DNA of 30,071 bases, taken from assembly GCF_902374955.1 (NCBI RefSeq), contig NZ_CABKRX010000029.1, forward strand, positions 1 to 30,071, written 5' to 3'. The notes below the pieces were generated by a model. That model did no database searches. It saw only the letters and a list, made by a program, of their open reading frames with translations, and was not told where the DNA came from. How positions within the stretch are numbered: the first letter of the stretch is position 1; each line of letters starts with the position of its first letter. Source of the DNA: Bacillus massilioanorexius (lineage in GTDB: Bacteria; Bacillota; Bacilli; Bacillales; DSM-1321). Made by a program: the position numbers and the translations under genes. Below, piece by piece: positions 23,924 through 30,071 of this stretch.

Positions 23924-24952
23924 ATGGAGTATCTTATTAATTTGTGTAGAGATCTTAATAATACTGATAGAGAAAGAATGAAAGAATTAAAGATATCTCT
24001 AATCTATGAATCGAAATTTTTGTCGTGCGTAGGAGTTATAGCTGATTCTGATGAAATATTAAAGTGTCTTGATTTTGTAGAGAGTGTACAAGTGCCAATT
24101 GAAGGTGAATACCAAGATGGAGAGTTTGCCTCTAGTATTGCTTTTCAACCTCCAATAAGACGTTCAATATTAGTAAAAAGTGACCTTGTTGGTTGGGGAG
24201 ATACTCGGATTGCAGTATTAGATTCTGGTGTTAATCCAGATGTGAACGTTGTTGATTCTAAGGACTTTACTAATAGCGGAATAGCTGATAGAAAGGGTCA
24301 TGGGAATAATGTGGCAAAGATAATTAAATATTTTGCCAAAGGGTCGAGTTTATATGTTGCAAAAATTGGCGAACATAGACCTAATGAATTATATCTAATG
24401 AATGCGATAGAATGGGCAGTTGATAATGGGGCTCAAATCATAAACATTTCTGCAGGGTTTAATCGTCAATGTAATTCAAATTGTAAGTTGTGTAAGCTTG
24501 TAGACATTGTTTCTAATTTAGGAGTAGCGATAATTGTTGCAGCTGGGAATAACGATAATAAAGTTGGTAGCATTGCTTGTCCAGGGCATGCAATGAACGC
24601 CCTTACAGTAGGGGCTATAGACAAAGATAATAAAATTGCTGACTATTCCAGTTTTGGAAAGGAAGGTAAAGGCAAGCCTAATATTGTAGCTCCAGGTAAT
24701 GTGTATGTGGATGGTAATTATATAACGGGGACTTCATTCTCTGCTCCGCTTGTTTCTGGAGTTATTGGAGCAATCTTAAATAGAGTTGGTAATATTCCGA
24801 AAGCTATTGAATATATTTATACAACTACTATTGATTTAGGCTATCCTGCACACCAACAAGGATTAGGGGCTATTAGTATAAATAAAATTGTGGAGGCGAT
24901 TGAAAATGAAGAAGCTGATATTAGAAGTACAGAACAAAACAGAAGTTCGTAA
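23924..24952 (+). CDS. cytoplasmic subtilisin-like serine protease (S8)
   Basis: 342 aa with no signal peptide. Residues about 20-70 look like an inhibitor_I9-type prodomain. The catalytic domain has D100 (AVLDSGV), H126 (GHGNNV), oxyanion N209 (AAGN) and S271 (GTSFSAP), so the triad is complete. An insert carries a Cys cluster, C183, C187 and C190 (C-x3-C-x2-C). The ATG has a GGGGGAC purine run upstream. The 3' end overlaps the next small gene by 47 nt. An intracellular protease on a mobile island beside a restriction system could serve defence, maturation or toxicity; the substrate is unknown. Confidence 0.92.
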   Translation: MEYLINLCRDLNNTDRERMKELKISLIYESKFLSCVGVIADSDEILKCLDFVESVQVPIEGEYQDGEFASSIAFQPPIRRSILVKSDLVGWGDTRIAVLDSGVNPDVNVVDSKDFTNSGIADRKGHGNNVAKIIKYFAKGSSLYVAKIGEHRPNELYLMNAIEWAVDNGAQIINISAGFNRQCNSNCKLCKLVDIVSNLGVAIIVAAGNNDNKVGSIACPGHAMNALTVGAIDKDNKIADYSSFGKEGKGKPNIVAPGNVYVDGNYITGTSFSAPLVSGVIGAILNRVGNIPKAIEYIYTTTIDLGYPAHQQGLGAISINKIVEAIENEEADIRSTEQNRSS

Positions 24953-25112
24953 AATATCTGAATTCTGCACAATTATATACATATCCAAGTTCTTGAATGT
25001 TGTCGGAATTGAAATTGATGATCGGGATATATATAAATTAGAAAAAGATAAAAATATATTGAGTTATAGAGAAAGTGAAGATGGAAACTTTCAATTAGCC
25101 AAGGTTGTATAA
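24906..25112 (+). CDS. small prodomain-like protein, candidate inhibitor of the subtilase
   Basis: 68 aa. It aligns by eye with the N-terminal region of the upstream protease: IIYISKFLNVVGIEI against LIYESKFLSCVGVIA, then a D-x-I-x-x-L stretch and ESEDGNF against EYQDGEF. The pattern fits the inhibitor_I9 fold, whose C-terminal tail occupies the protease active site. The ATG at 24906 has GGAGG 9 nt upstream, inside the protease gene. The 47-nt overlap implies coupled translation. I infer an inhibitor, chaperone or antitoxin for the protease. Confidence 0.7.
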   Translation: MKKLILEVQNKTEVRKISEFCTIIYISKFLNVVGIEIDDRDIYKLEKDKNILSYRESEDGNFQLAKVV

Positions 25113-25168
25113 ATCGGTAATAAAGTAACGTCTCATAATTATTGGGTTCTGAATATTTTAATTCAAAA

Positions 25169-25200
25169 AAGCGATGCATATAATCTGCATCGCTTTCGCT
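25169..25200 (+). terminator. terminator of the subtilase operon
   Basis: AAGCGATGCA and TGCATCGCTT form a perfect 10-bp stem with a 7-nt loop and a modestly T-rich tail. Confidence 0.65.
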
Positions 25201-25225
25201 TTGTATATAATAATCTAATCATGCC

Positions 25226-25254
25226 TGCTAACTAAATGCTAACATTTTGCTAAC
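25226..25254. repeat. right arm-type repeats (TGCTAAC x3)
   Basis: TGCTAAC starts at 25226, 25237 and 25248, exactly 11 bp apart, so all lie on one face of the helix. They share a 20-bp identity with the left end. Probable integrase arm sites on the other side of the element. Confidence 0.7.
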
Positions 25255-25289
25255 GGAACCTAATAAATCGCATTAAATACAAGTTGAAG

Positions 25290-25362
25290 ATATTACACTT
25301 AAGGTGAGTAAAACGTTGATTTGATACCGTTTTGTTCCACTATAGGGAAACATATTACACTT
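25290..25362. repeat. 11-bp direct repeat near the right end
   Basis: ATATTACACTT occurs at 25290-25300 and 25352-25362, the second copy ending 9 bp before the attachment repeat. It may be a further integrase or Xis site. The rest of 25255-25371 shows no gene. Confidence 0.35.
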
Positions 25363-25371
25363 TGAAACTAT

Positions 25372-25397
25372 ATGGGCGGCATGATGTAATCTGCCCC
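25372..25397. repeat. right attachment site (26-bp direct repeat)
   Basis: An exact copy of 10455-10480, including the end of the groEL coding sequence but without groEL upstream of it. It marks the right boundary of the island. Confidence 0.9.
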
Positions 25398-25429
25398 TGA
25401 TTAATAGTGAAATGCTAAAATAGGGTATT

Positions 25430-25548
25430 TTAACAGAGGCTTCCCATAAGTTGCGCAAACTTATGGGAGGCTTCTTTTTTCATGTCTTGCGTTACGTGAA
25501 GATACAGATTCTTCGTGATTTGATTATCGGAATGACCGACATGAAAAG
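25430..25548 (-). pseudogene. C-terminal remnant of a second tyrosine integrase
   Basis: About 39 codons remain, matching the C-terminus of the intact island integrase: a VGH box, then ITKNLYLHVT with the tyrosine, and KKEASHKFAQLM near the end. The catalytic arginines and the N-terminal two thirds are gone. Its position and orientation relative to the attachment repeat mirror those of int at the left. It is therefore the left end of an older, decayed element that used the same site. Confidence 0.85.
25435..25480 (+). terminator. plus-strand terminator inside the integrase remnant
   Basis: A perfect 11-bp core stem (25442-25452 with 25458-25468), extended by seven further pairs including G-U, then TTTTTT. 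Equivalent to the terminator inside the intact int gene. Confidence 0.75.
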
Positions 25549-25735
25549 AGATATATTTTATGTTTTAGTAGTCTGTTAAAGCTCTGTATATTCGTTAGAA
25601 TACTTGGTATTATCAGCCTTTTAAAGAAGGACTTGATTTTTTAATTGCTGTATGAAAATATTATAGATTGTATCAAGCGTATTACAACGATTGATTGTTT
25701 ACTAGAGGACCGAAAACTCAAAGGGAGGAACAGCT
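25549..25735. other. region between the integrase remnant and the regulator gene
   Basis: No gene is evident. It may be leftover of the second element or the original groEL downstream sequence. The promoter of the HxlR-type gene must lie here, but I see no strong match. Confidence 0.4.
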
Positions 25736-26116
25736 ATGTATGAACCAAAATTAAAAAAAGAGATGATGTGTCCTATTGAGTATGCTATAGATTTATGTGG
25801 TGGTAAATGGAAAACAAGAATTATCTGTCTAATTACATCTAACGGTACTATGCGTTACAATGCAATTCGAAAAGAATTATCGAGTGTGACGGATACAGTT
25901 TTAGCCTCTACACTGAAAGAATTGATTGCAGAAGGCGTTGTTACGAGAAAACAGTATAATCAAATGCCACCTAAAGTTGAATACATCTTAACGGAAAAAG
26001 GAGAATCGTTAAAACCTATACTGCAAAGTATTTGTCAATGGTCAAGAACCTACACAGATTTTGATAAGGAAAAAGCATTGTCACCTTGCAAATCCTGCAA
26101 CCAGCTTATCAGCTAA
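25736..26116 (+). CDS. HxlR-family winged-helix transcriptional regulator
   Basis: 126 aa. The family start CPIEYAIDLCGGKWKTRII is present, with a Cys (C12) at the position used by redox-sensing members such as YodB and HypR. RYNAIRKEL and TLKELIAEGVV form the DNA-binding core and KVEYILTEKG the wing. The C-terminus has a CKSC pair. A GGGAGG site precedes the ATG. Members respond to thiol-reactive compounds or aldehydes; the ligand here is unknown. It is followed by an unusual long inverted repeat and no clear target gene. Confidence 0.9.
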   Translation: MYEPKLKKEMMCPIEYAIDLCGGKWKTRIICLITSNGTMRYNAIRKELSSVTDTVLASTLKELIAEGVVTRKQYNQMPPKVEYILTEKGESLKPILQSICQWSRTYTDFDKEKALSPCKSCNQLIS

Positions 26117-26137
26117 TGTAGGTTGTATGCTTATATA

Positions 26138-26197
26138 ACTTTAATAATCTTACGCGTACTAAAGTATTTATCATAATACGCGAAAGATTATTAAAGT
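26138..26197. repeat. long inverted repeat after the HxlR-type gene
   Basis: 14-bp arms (26138-26151 with 26184-26197), an A-A mismatch and 6 more pairs (26153-26158 with 26177-26182). The loop is 18 nt. No T-tract follows on the plus strand. It may be a weak terminator, a binding site or the edge of a small mobile repeat. Confidence 0.6.
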
Positions 26198-26468
26198 AGA
26201 AGATTGCTTTTATAACAACTTAAATAAATGTATGTATGCAGAATCTTCTCCTCTTTATTCTTCATATTTCTTCTTTCACGATTTTTTTATTATGCTACTT
26301 AGTTTTAGCACAATCTTTCTGCCCCTACTTTCCTTGAACCTACACTTTTAATTTTTCGAATTTTTATTCTATTATGCTTTTCTATATTCCTAAACAAAAG
26401 TGCAATTTGTATTTAAGTGATGTAACTACTAATCCATCTCTCCAAAAGGTCTTGCTTTAACAAGAAAT
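26198..26468. other. intergenic stretch with a pyrimidine-rich segment
   Basis: About 26240-26400 is strongly T/C-rich on the plus strand. No gene or terminator could be assigned. Confidence 0.4.
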
Positions 26469-26584
26469 ACAGCATCTGCAAGAATTGTACTCGTAAAGTG
26501 AGAAAGCCAAAACCACATTGAGAAAGAAGTAAGCGAGCTTTGCACTCGATCACGGAAAGCGAATAGACTGGGGCGATTATCCCC
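26469..26584 (-). repeat. degenerate copy of an intergenic repeat
   Basis: On the minus strand it reads GTCTATTCGCTTTCCGTGAT ... CTCGCTTACTTC ... TCTCACTTTACG ... TCTTGCAG. From memory this resembles decayed copies of the intergenic repeat common in Bacillaceae/Planococcaceae, whose intact form contains GCTTTCCGCGGG and TTTTCCCGCAGGAGTCT blocks. The frame across it has no ribosome site and is probably not a gene. Confidence 0.45.
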
Positions 26585-26706
26585 TTTAAACCTTTGGCAC
26601 AGCTATCCAAAAAGAGATTATGCTAACCAAAATACTAGTTACTAACAAATTTATTAGTATTTTTTTCTCCTGATGTCATTGCTAAACTAGAAAAAGTAAA
26701 TTGTTT

Positions 26707-26722
26707 TGTGAATGAAGTCACA
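26707..26722. promoter_or_regulatory. Fnr-type operator upstream of torD-dmsAB
   Basis: TGTGA-ATGAAG-TCACA is a perfect match to the Crp/Fnr-family site TGTGA-N6-TCACA. An extended -10, TGTTAATAT (26761-26769), lies downstream; if used, the box would be centred near -61.5. Anaerobic activation by Fnr is the natural reading for this operon. Confidence 0.7.
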
Positions 26723-26752
26723 TGAAAGCTAGATAGACCGGGACATTGATGG
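26718..26752 (-). repeat. partial second copy of the degenerate repeat
   Basis: On the minus strand GTCTATCTAGCTTTCATGTGA aligns with GTCTATTCGCTTTCCGTGAT of the copy at 26469-26584. Its right end runs into one half of the Fnr-type box. Confidence 0.4.
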
Positions 26753-26901
26753 TTTTATCTTGTTAATATTACTGTTTTCGTCAAGTAAGAATGAATGAAC
26801 TTGTTGTGAAAATAAGCTTTTCACTTATCCAAGTCAGGAAAAAGATAAATTTCACAACAAATGAAAGATTACCTGTCTGTTATTTAGAAGGGAGATTAAA
26901 A

Positions 26902-27591
26902 ATGATAACCACCCAAGTACCTAAATTGATGTCTATTAGTAAGGAAAGAGAAGTGATTTATTCGTTTTTAAGAGTTTCTCTTCAATGTCCATTAACAAAA
27001 GAAGTACTACTGAATTGGAAAGAACATTTTTCTTCTGAATTTAAAGCTGTATTAACGGAAGGAAATGAGTATTTATGTTCTTTCTTTGAAAGTTTAGATA
27101 AGAAACCTCTTACTGAGATTGTCGAACAAGAAAAAGAAGCATATTTAGCGACATTTTATATTTTTAATGAAGATGGTAAAGTTCCAGCTCCACCGTGGGA
27201 ATCCGTTTATATAACGAGAGATAAATCTCTTTTTGGTGAACCTGTTTTTCAAATGAGAAAGAAGTTATCTGAATTTGGTTTGCAGTTTATCCATGAGAAT
27301 ACAGATCCAGACGATCATATTGCGATTGAATTAGAGTTTATGAATTATTTAATTAACTATACACTCTCTGCTATTGAAGAAGGTAGGGAAGCAGATTATA
27401 TCAAAGGTGTTTATACACAATATTGGTTGATGAAAGAACATTTAAACAGATGGATTACCCCTTTTACGATGGATATTCTCTCTTCTCATACAAGTGATTT
27501 TTATAAAGGAATTGCACTATTACTGAGCATATTTGTAGAGGAAGATTTTGAATATATTAAAACAATGAAGGAGGACCTCGACAATGAGTGA
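26902..27591 (+). CDS. TorD/DmsD-family redox enzyme maturation chaperone
   Basis: 229 aa, all-helical in appearance, with the family features: an acidic-aromatic pattern and the PAPPWESVY segment, which matches the P-P-x-E-S-V-Y block of TorD/DmsD chaperones. It binds the Tat signal of the catalytic subunit and holds it until the molybdenum cofactor is inserted. The ATG at 26902 has GAAGGGAG upstream; an upstream in-frame ATG (26791) has none. It overlaps dmsA by 8 nt. Confidence 0.88.
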   Translation: MITTQVPKLMSISKEREVIYSFLRVSLQCPLTKEVLLNWKEHFSSEFKAVLTEGNEYLCSFFESLDKKPLTEIVEQEKEAYLATFYIFNEDGKVPAPPWESVYITRDKSLFGEPVFQMRKKLSEFGLQFIHENTDPDDHIAIELEFMNYLINYTLSAIEEGREADYIKGVYTQYWLMKEHLNRWITPFTMDILSSHTSDFYKGIALLLSIFVEEDFEYIKTMKEDLDNE

Positions 27592-29983
27592 GAATATTTT
27601 TGAAAAAATCTCAAATATAAAGATGAAACGCCGCTCATTTTTAAAGTGGTCGGGTGCGGTAGCTGCACCAGCAATTATCGGAGGTACTGCGGTATCAAGC
27701 AATCTTGTGAAAAAAGTAAATGCCGCAAGCTCAGATAGTAAAGTGGACGCTACAGTCATTCCAACATGTAGTACGCTAAACTGCGGAGGAAAATGTTTAA
27801 TTAAAGCTCATGTAAAAGATGGTCAAATTGTACGATTAAGCACAGATGATGATGCAAGAGATGAACATGCTGATAATGAACAGTATCCGCAAATTCGTGC
27901 TTGTGTGCGTGGTCGTGGATATCGTAGACATATTTACTCTCCAGATCGTATAAAAAAGCCTTTAAAACGTGTAGGTAAACGTGGTGAAGGTAAATTTGAA
28001 GAAATTTCATGGGATGAAGCAATTAAAATCATAGCTAAAGAAAATAATCGCATTAAAGAAAAATATGGTCCTGCTTCTCGCTTCAGCCTTTATGCGACTG
28101 GACAAACTGGACAAATTGGTAGTGGAGATACAGTTATTCAAAGACTGCTTGCATTAGATGGTGGTTATTTAGGACGATATTCAAACTATAGCTCTGGTCA
28201 ACATAGTGTAGCAACTCCTTTTACTTTTGGTGTAAGCGCTGCATCAAGTAGTTGTAATACATTGTTAGATTCAAAATTGATTATTTTACATGGTATGAAT
28301 CCTGCTGAAACCATTATTGGACATTTTAATATGTATTTACGTATGGCAAAGGCTAAAGGAGCAAAAATTTATACTATCGATCCAAGAAAGACAGATACAG
28401 AAGTAGCTCTAGCAGATGATTGGTTTCCTGTAAAACTAGGTACTGACAATGCATTAATTGCTGCAATGGCTTATGTGATTTTCTCGGAGAATTTACAAGA
28501 TAAAGAATTCTTGGATAAATTCTGTATTGGTCATGACGAAGCTCATATGCCAAAAGGTGTTCCAGCAGGAGAATCTTATTACAGCTATGTTATGGGTGTG
28601 AAAGATAAAACACCAAAAACACCAGAATGGGCAGCTAAGATAACTGGATTACCTGCAAGTCGAATTAAACAGCTAGCACGTGAAGTAGCCACTACAAAAC
28701 CAATGGCTTGGGTACAAGGAAATGGTATTAACCGTCATATGAACGGTGAGCAGATGTCTCGTGGTGGCTCACTTATAGCTGCATTAACAGGTAACATCGG
28801 TATTAGTGGAGGCTGGGCTGGTGCAGGTGCAGCTGGTGAAATTATTAAATATGAAAAGTTCCCAATTCCTGATAATCCTTTAGATATTAGCATTCCATGT
28901 TTCTTGTACACAGATGCTATTGTACGTGGTAAAGAAATGGGAGCAAAAGATGGCGTTAAAGGGTTAGAAGAAGGGCAAACTTTACCTTCTAATATCAAAA
29001 TGATTTATAACATGGCAGGTAACTGTTTAGTAAATCAACATTCCGATATTAATAAGACAATCGAAATTTTGGAAGATGAGTCATTGTGTGAATTTATTGT
29101 AACTTCAGACATTTACATGACTCCATCTGCTAAATATTCCGATATTGTTTTACCAACTTGTACGTTCTTTGAACAAAACGACTTAGTTCCACCATGGAGC
29201 TACGGTCAACACATTTTCCTATCACAAAAAGTGGTTGAGCCATTATACGGTTCTCTAACAGAATATGAGTGGATGTCGAAGTTAGCTGCTGAGCTAGGAA
29301 TTGAACAAGAATTTACAGAAGGTAGAACACAAGATGAATGGGTGAAATGGATGATTGAAGAATCGAAAAAGAAAGATCCAAATTTCCCAACATACGAAGA
29401 AATGCAAAAAAATGGTGTGTATAAATATAAAGATATTACAGTTGTCAAATTCGCAGATCAAATCAAGGATTTGAAGAATAACCCATTTGAAACACCATCC
29501 GGGAAAATTGAGTTATTCTCTAAAGACTTATTTGATATGAATAATCCTGAAGAAATTCCTGCGATTCCAAAGCATGTGGCAGTTGAAGAAGGGCCTGAAA
29601 GTGAATTAGCAAAAAAATATCCACTTCAAGTTTTTGGTTGGCATGTGAAGAGACGTTGTCACTCTACCTGGGATACAAGTGATTGGATGGAAGAGGTACA
29701 AACTCAAGAGCTTTGGATTAATCCTATTGATGCGGACAAACGTGGCATTAAAAATGGAGATCAAGTTGAAATCTTTAATGATCGTGGAAAAATAAATATA
29801 CCTGCAAAAGTGTCAAGTAGAATTATGCCTGGAGTTATTGCGTTACCACAAGGTGGTTGGTTTAATCCGGATCAAAAAGGCATAGATAAACGAGGAGCAA
29901 TCAACGTTCTTACTAGTCAAAAAGCTTCACCGTTCCATTGTAATCCTCAACATACCAATTTAGCAGATGTAAAAAAAGCGTAG
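27584..29983 (+). CDS. dmsA: DMSO-reductase-family molybdopterin oxidoreductase, catalytic subunit (DmsA-like)
   Basis: 799 aa. A twin-arginine signal (KRRSFLKWSG, R16-R17) with a hydrophobic stretch exports the folded enzyme. The [4Fe-4S] site is C62-x4-C67-x3-C71 and C107. A likely molybdenum-ligand serine lies in NYSSGQ near residue 203. The remaining length is the bis-MGD fold of the DmsA/YnfE group. AAGGAGG lies 9 nt before the ATG. With dmsB following and a TorD chaperone before, it is the reductase of an anaerobic respiratory chain. DMSO is the default substrate guess; TMAO or other S/N-oxides are possible. Confidence 0.92.
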   Translation: MSENIFEKISNIKMKRRSFLKWSGAVAAPAIIGGTAVSSNLVKKVNAASSDSKVDATVIPTCSTLNCGGKCLIKAHVKDGQIVRLSTDDDARDEHADNEQYPQIRACVRGRGYRRHIYSPDRIKKPLKRVGKRGEGKFEEISWDEAIKIIAKENNRIKEKYGPASRFSLYATGQTGQIGSGDTVIQRLLALDGGYLGRYSNYSSGQHSVATPFTFGVSAASSSCNTLLDSKLIILHGMNPAETIIGHFNMYLRMAKAKGAKIYTIDPRKTDTEVALADDWFPVKLGTDNALIAAMAYVIFSENLQDKEFLDKFCIGHDEAHMPKGVPAGESYYSYVMGVKDKTPKTPEWAAKITGLPASRIKQLAREVATTKPMAWVQGNGINRHMNGEQMSRGGSLIAALTGNIGISGGWAGAGAAGEIIKYEKFPIPDNPLDISIPCFLYTDAIVRGKEMGAKDGVKGLEEGQTLPSNIKMIYNMAGNCLVNQHSDINKTIEILEDESLCEFIVTSDIYMTPSAKYSDIVLPTCTFFEQNDLVPPWSYGQHIFLSQKVVEPLYGSLTEYEWMSKLAAELGIEQEFTEGRTQDEWVKWMIEESKKKDPNFPTYEEMQKNGVYKYKDITVVKFADQIKDLKNNPFETPSGKIELFSKDLFDMNNPEEIPAIPKHVAVEEGPESELAKKYPLQVFGWHVKRRCHSTWDTSDWMEEVQTQELWINPIDADKRGIKNGDQVEIFNDRGKINIPAKVSSRIMPGVIALPQGGWFNPDQKGIDKRGAINVLTSQKASPFHCNPQHTNLADVKKA

Positions 29984-29996
29984 GGAGGAATAAAAC

Positions 29997-30071
29997 ATGG
30001 CTCAATTAGGCTTTTATATAGATCAAGCTCGTTGTAATGGCTGTAACGCTTGCGTTGTAGCTTGTAAAGAT
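29997..30071 (+). CDS. dmsB: DmsB-like 4Fe-4S electron-transfer subunit (partial, cut by window end)
   Basis: The first 25 codons. CNGCNACVVACKD is the first ferredoxin cysteine motif (C-x2-C-x2-C-x3-C) of DmsB/NrfC-type subunits. A GGGAGG site lies before the ATG, 13 nt after dmsA. It passes electrons from the membrane anchor subunit, expected next, to DmsA. Confidence 0.9.
   Translation, partial: MAQLGFYIDQARCNGCNACVVACKD

Larger units (their letters stand above)
10455..25397. mobile_element. groEL-integrated genomic island, about 15 kb
   Basis: It is bounded by the 26-bp direct repeats. A tyrosine integrase and excisionase-like gene lie at the left end, and matching TGCTAAC arm repeats lie near both ends. 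Cargo: two large serine recombinases, tiny ORFs, a type I restriction-modification operon, a YgjP peptidase and a subtilase/inhibitor-like pair. No replication, packaging or conjugation genes are visible, so it would be excisable but need help to transfer. Confidence 0.88.

Noticed and set aside
26413..26610. 65-codon frame on the minus strand
   Set aside because: It coincides with the degenerate intergenic repeat, lacks a ribosome site and has no recognisable domain.

Overview
The window looks like the chromosome of a low-GC Firmicute of the Bacillaceae/Planococcaceae type. The evidence is the gene order (5S rRNA, tRNA-fMet, tRNA-Asp, tsaE-tsaB-rimI-tsaD, an ABC-F gene of the YdiF type, rex, ydiK-ydiL, groES-groEL), which matches the Bacillus subtilis ydi region, together with AGGAGG-type ribosome sites, a CIRCE element and a cre-like site. 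thiL, moaC and tatAy-tatCy, which I recall in this neighbourhood in B. subtilis, are absent. The genus cannot be fixed from the sequence.

Bases 1-10472 are core genome: the tail of an rRNA operon, the t6A tRNA-modification genes, a cluster of DnaA boxes between tsaD and the ABC-F gene, the redox repressor Rex, two small membrane-protein genes and the chaperonin operon.

Bases 10455-25397 are a genomic island of about 15 kb, inserted at the 3' end of groEL and bounded by a perfect 26-bp direct repeat (10455-10480 and 25372-25397). Next to the left repeat are a tyrosine integrase and an excisionase-like gene. Then come two large serine recombinases preceded by a chain of overlapping tiny ORFs, about 1 kb of hairpin-rich DNA without an intact gene, a complete type I restriction-modification operon (hsdM-hsdS-hsdR), a YgjP-type metallopeptidase, and a cytoplasmic subtilisin-like protease whose gene overlaps a small gene resembling the protease's own inhibitory prodomain. 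TGCTAAC repeats at 11-bp spacing lie near both ends and are probably integrase arm sites. Just outside the right repeat is the decayed C-terminus of a second integrase of the same family, so at least two elements have used this site.

Bases 25550-30071 hold an HxlR-type regulator gene, then a perfect Fnr-type box ahead of a torD-dmsA-dmsB operon (a Tat-exported molybdenum DMSO-reductase-family enzyme, its chaperone and the start of its Fe-S subunit). This suggests anaerobic respiration of an S- or N-oxide. The intergenic DNA there also carries one fairly complete and one partial copy of a degenerate repeat.

The strongest candidate for an undescribed system is the island's subtilase plus prodomain-like small protein (23924-25112). 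I read it as a possible intracellular protease-inhibitor, toxin-antitoxin-like or defence module beside the restriction system. This is inference from sequence only.
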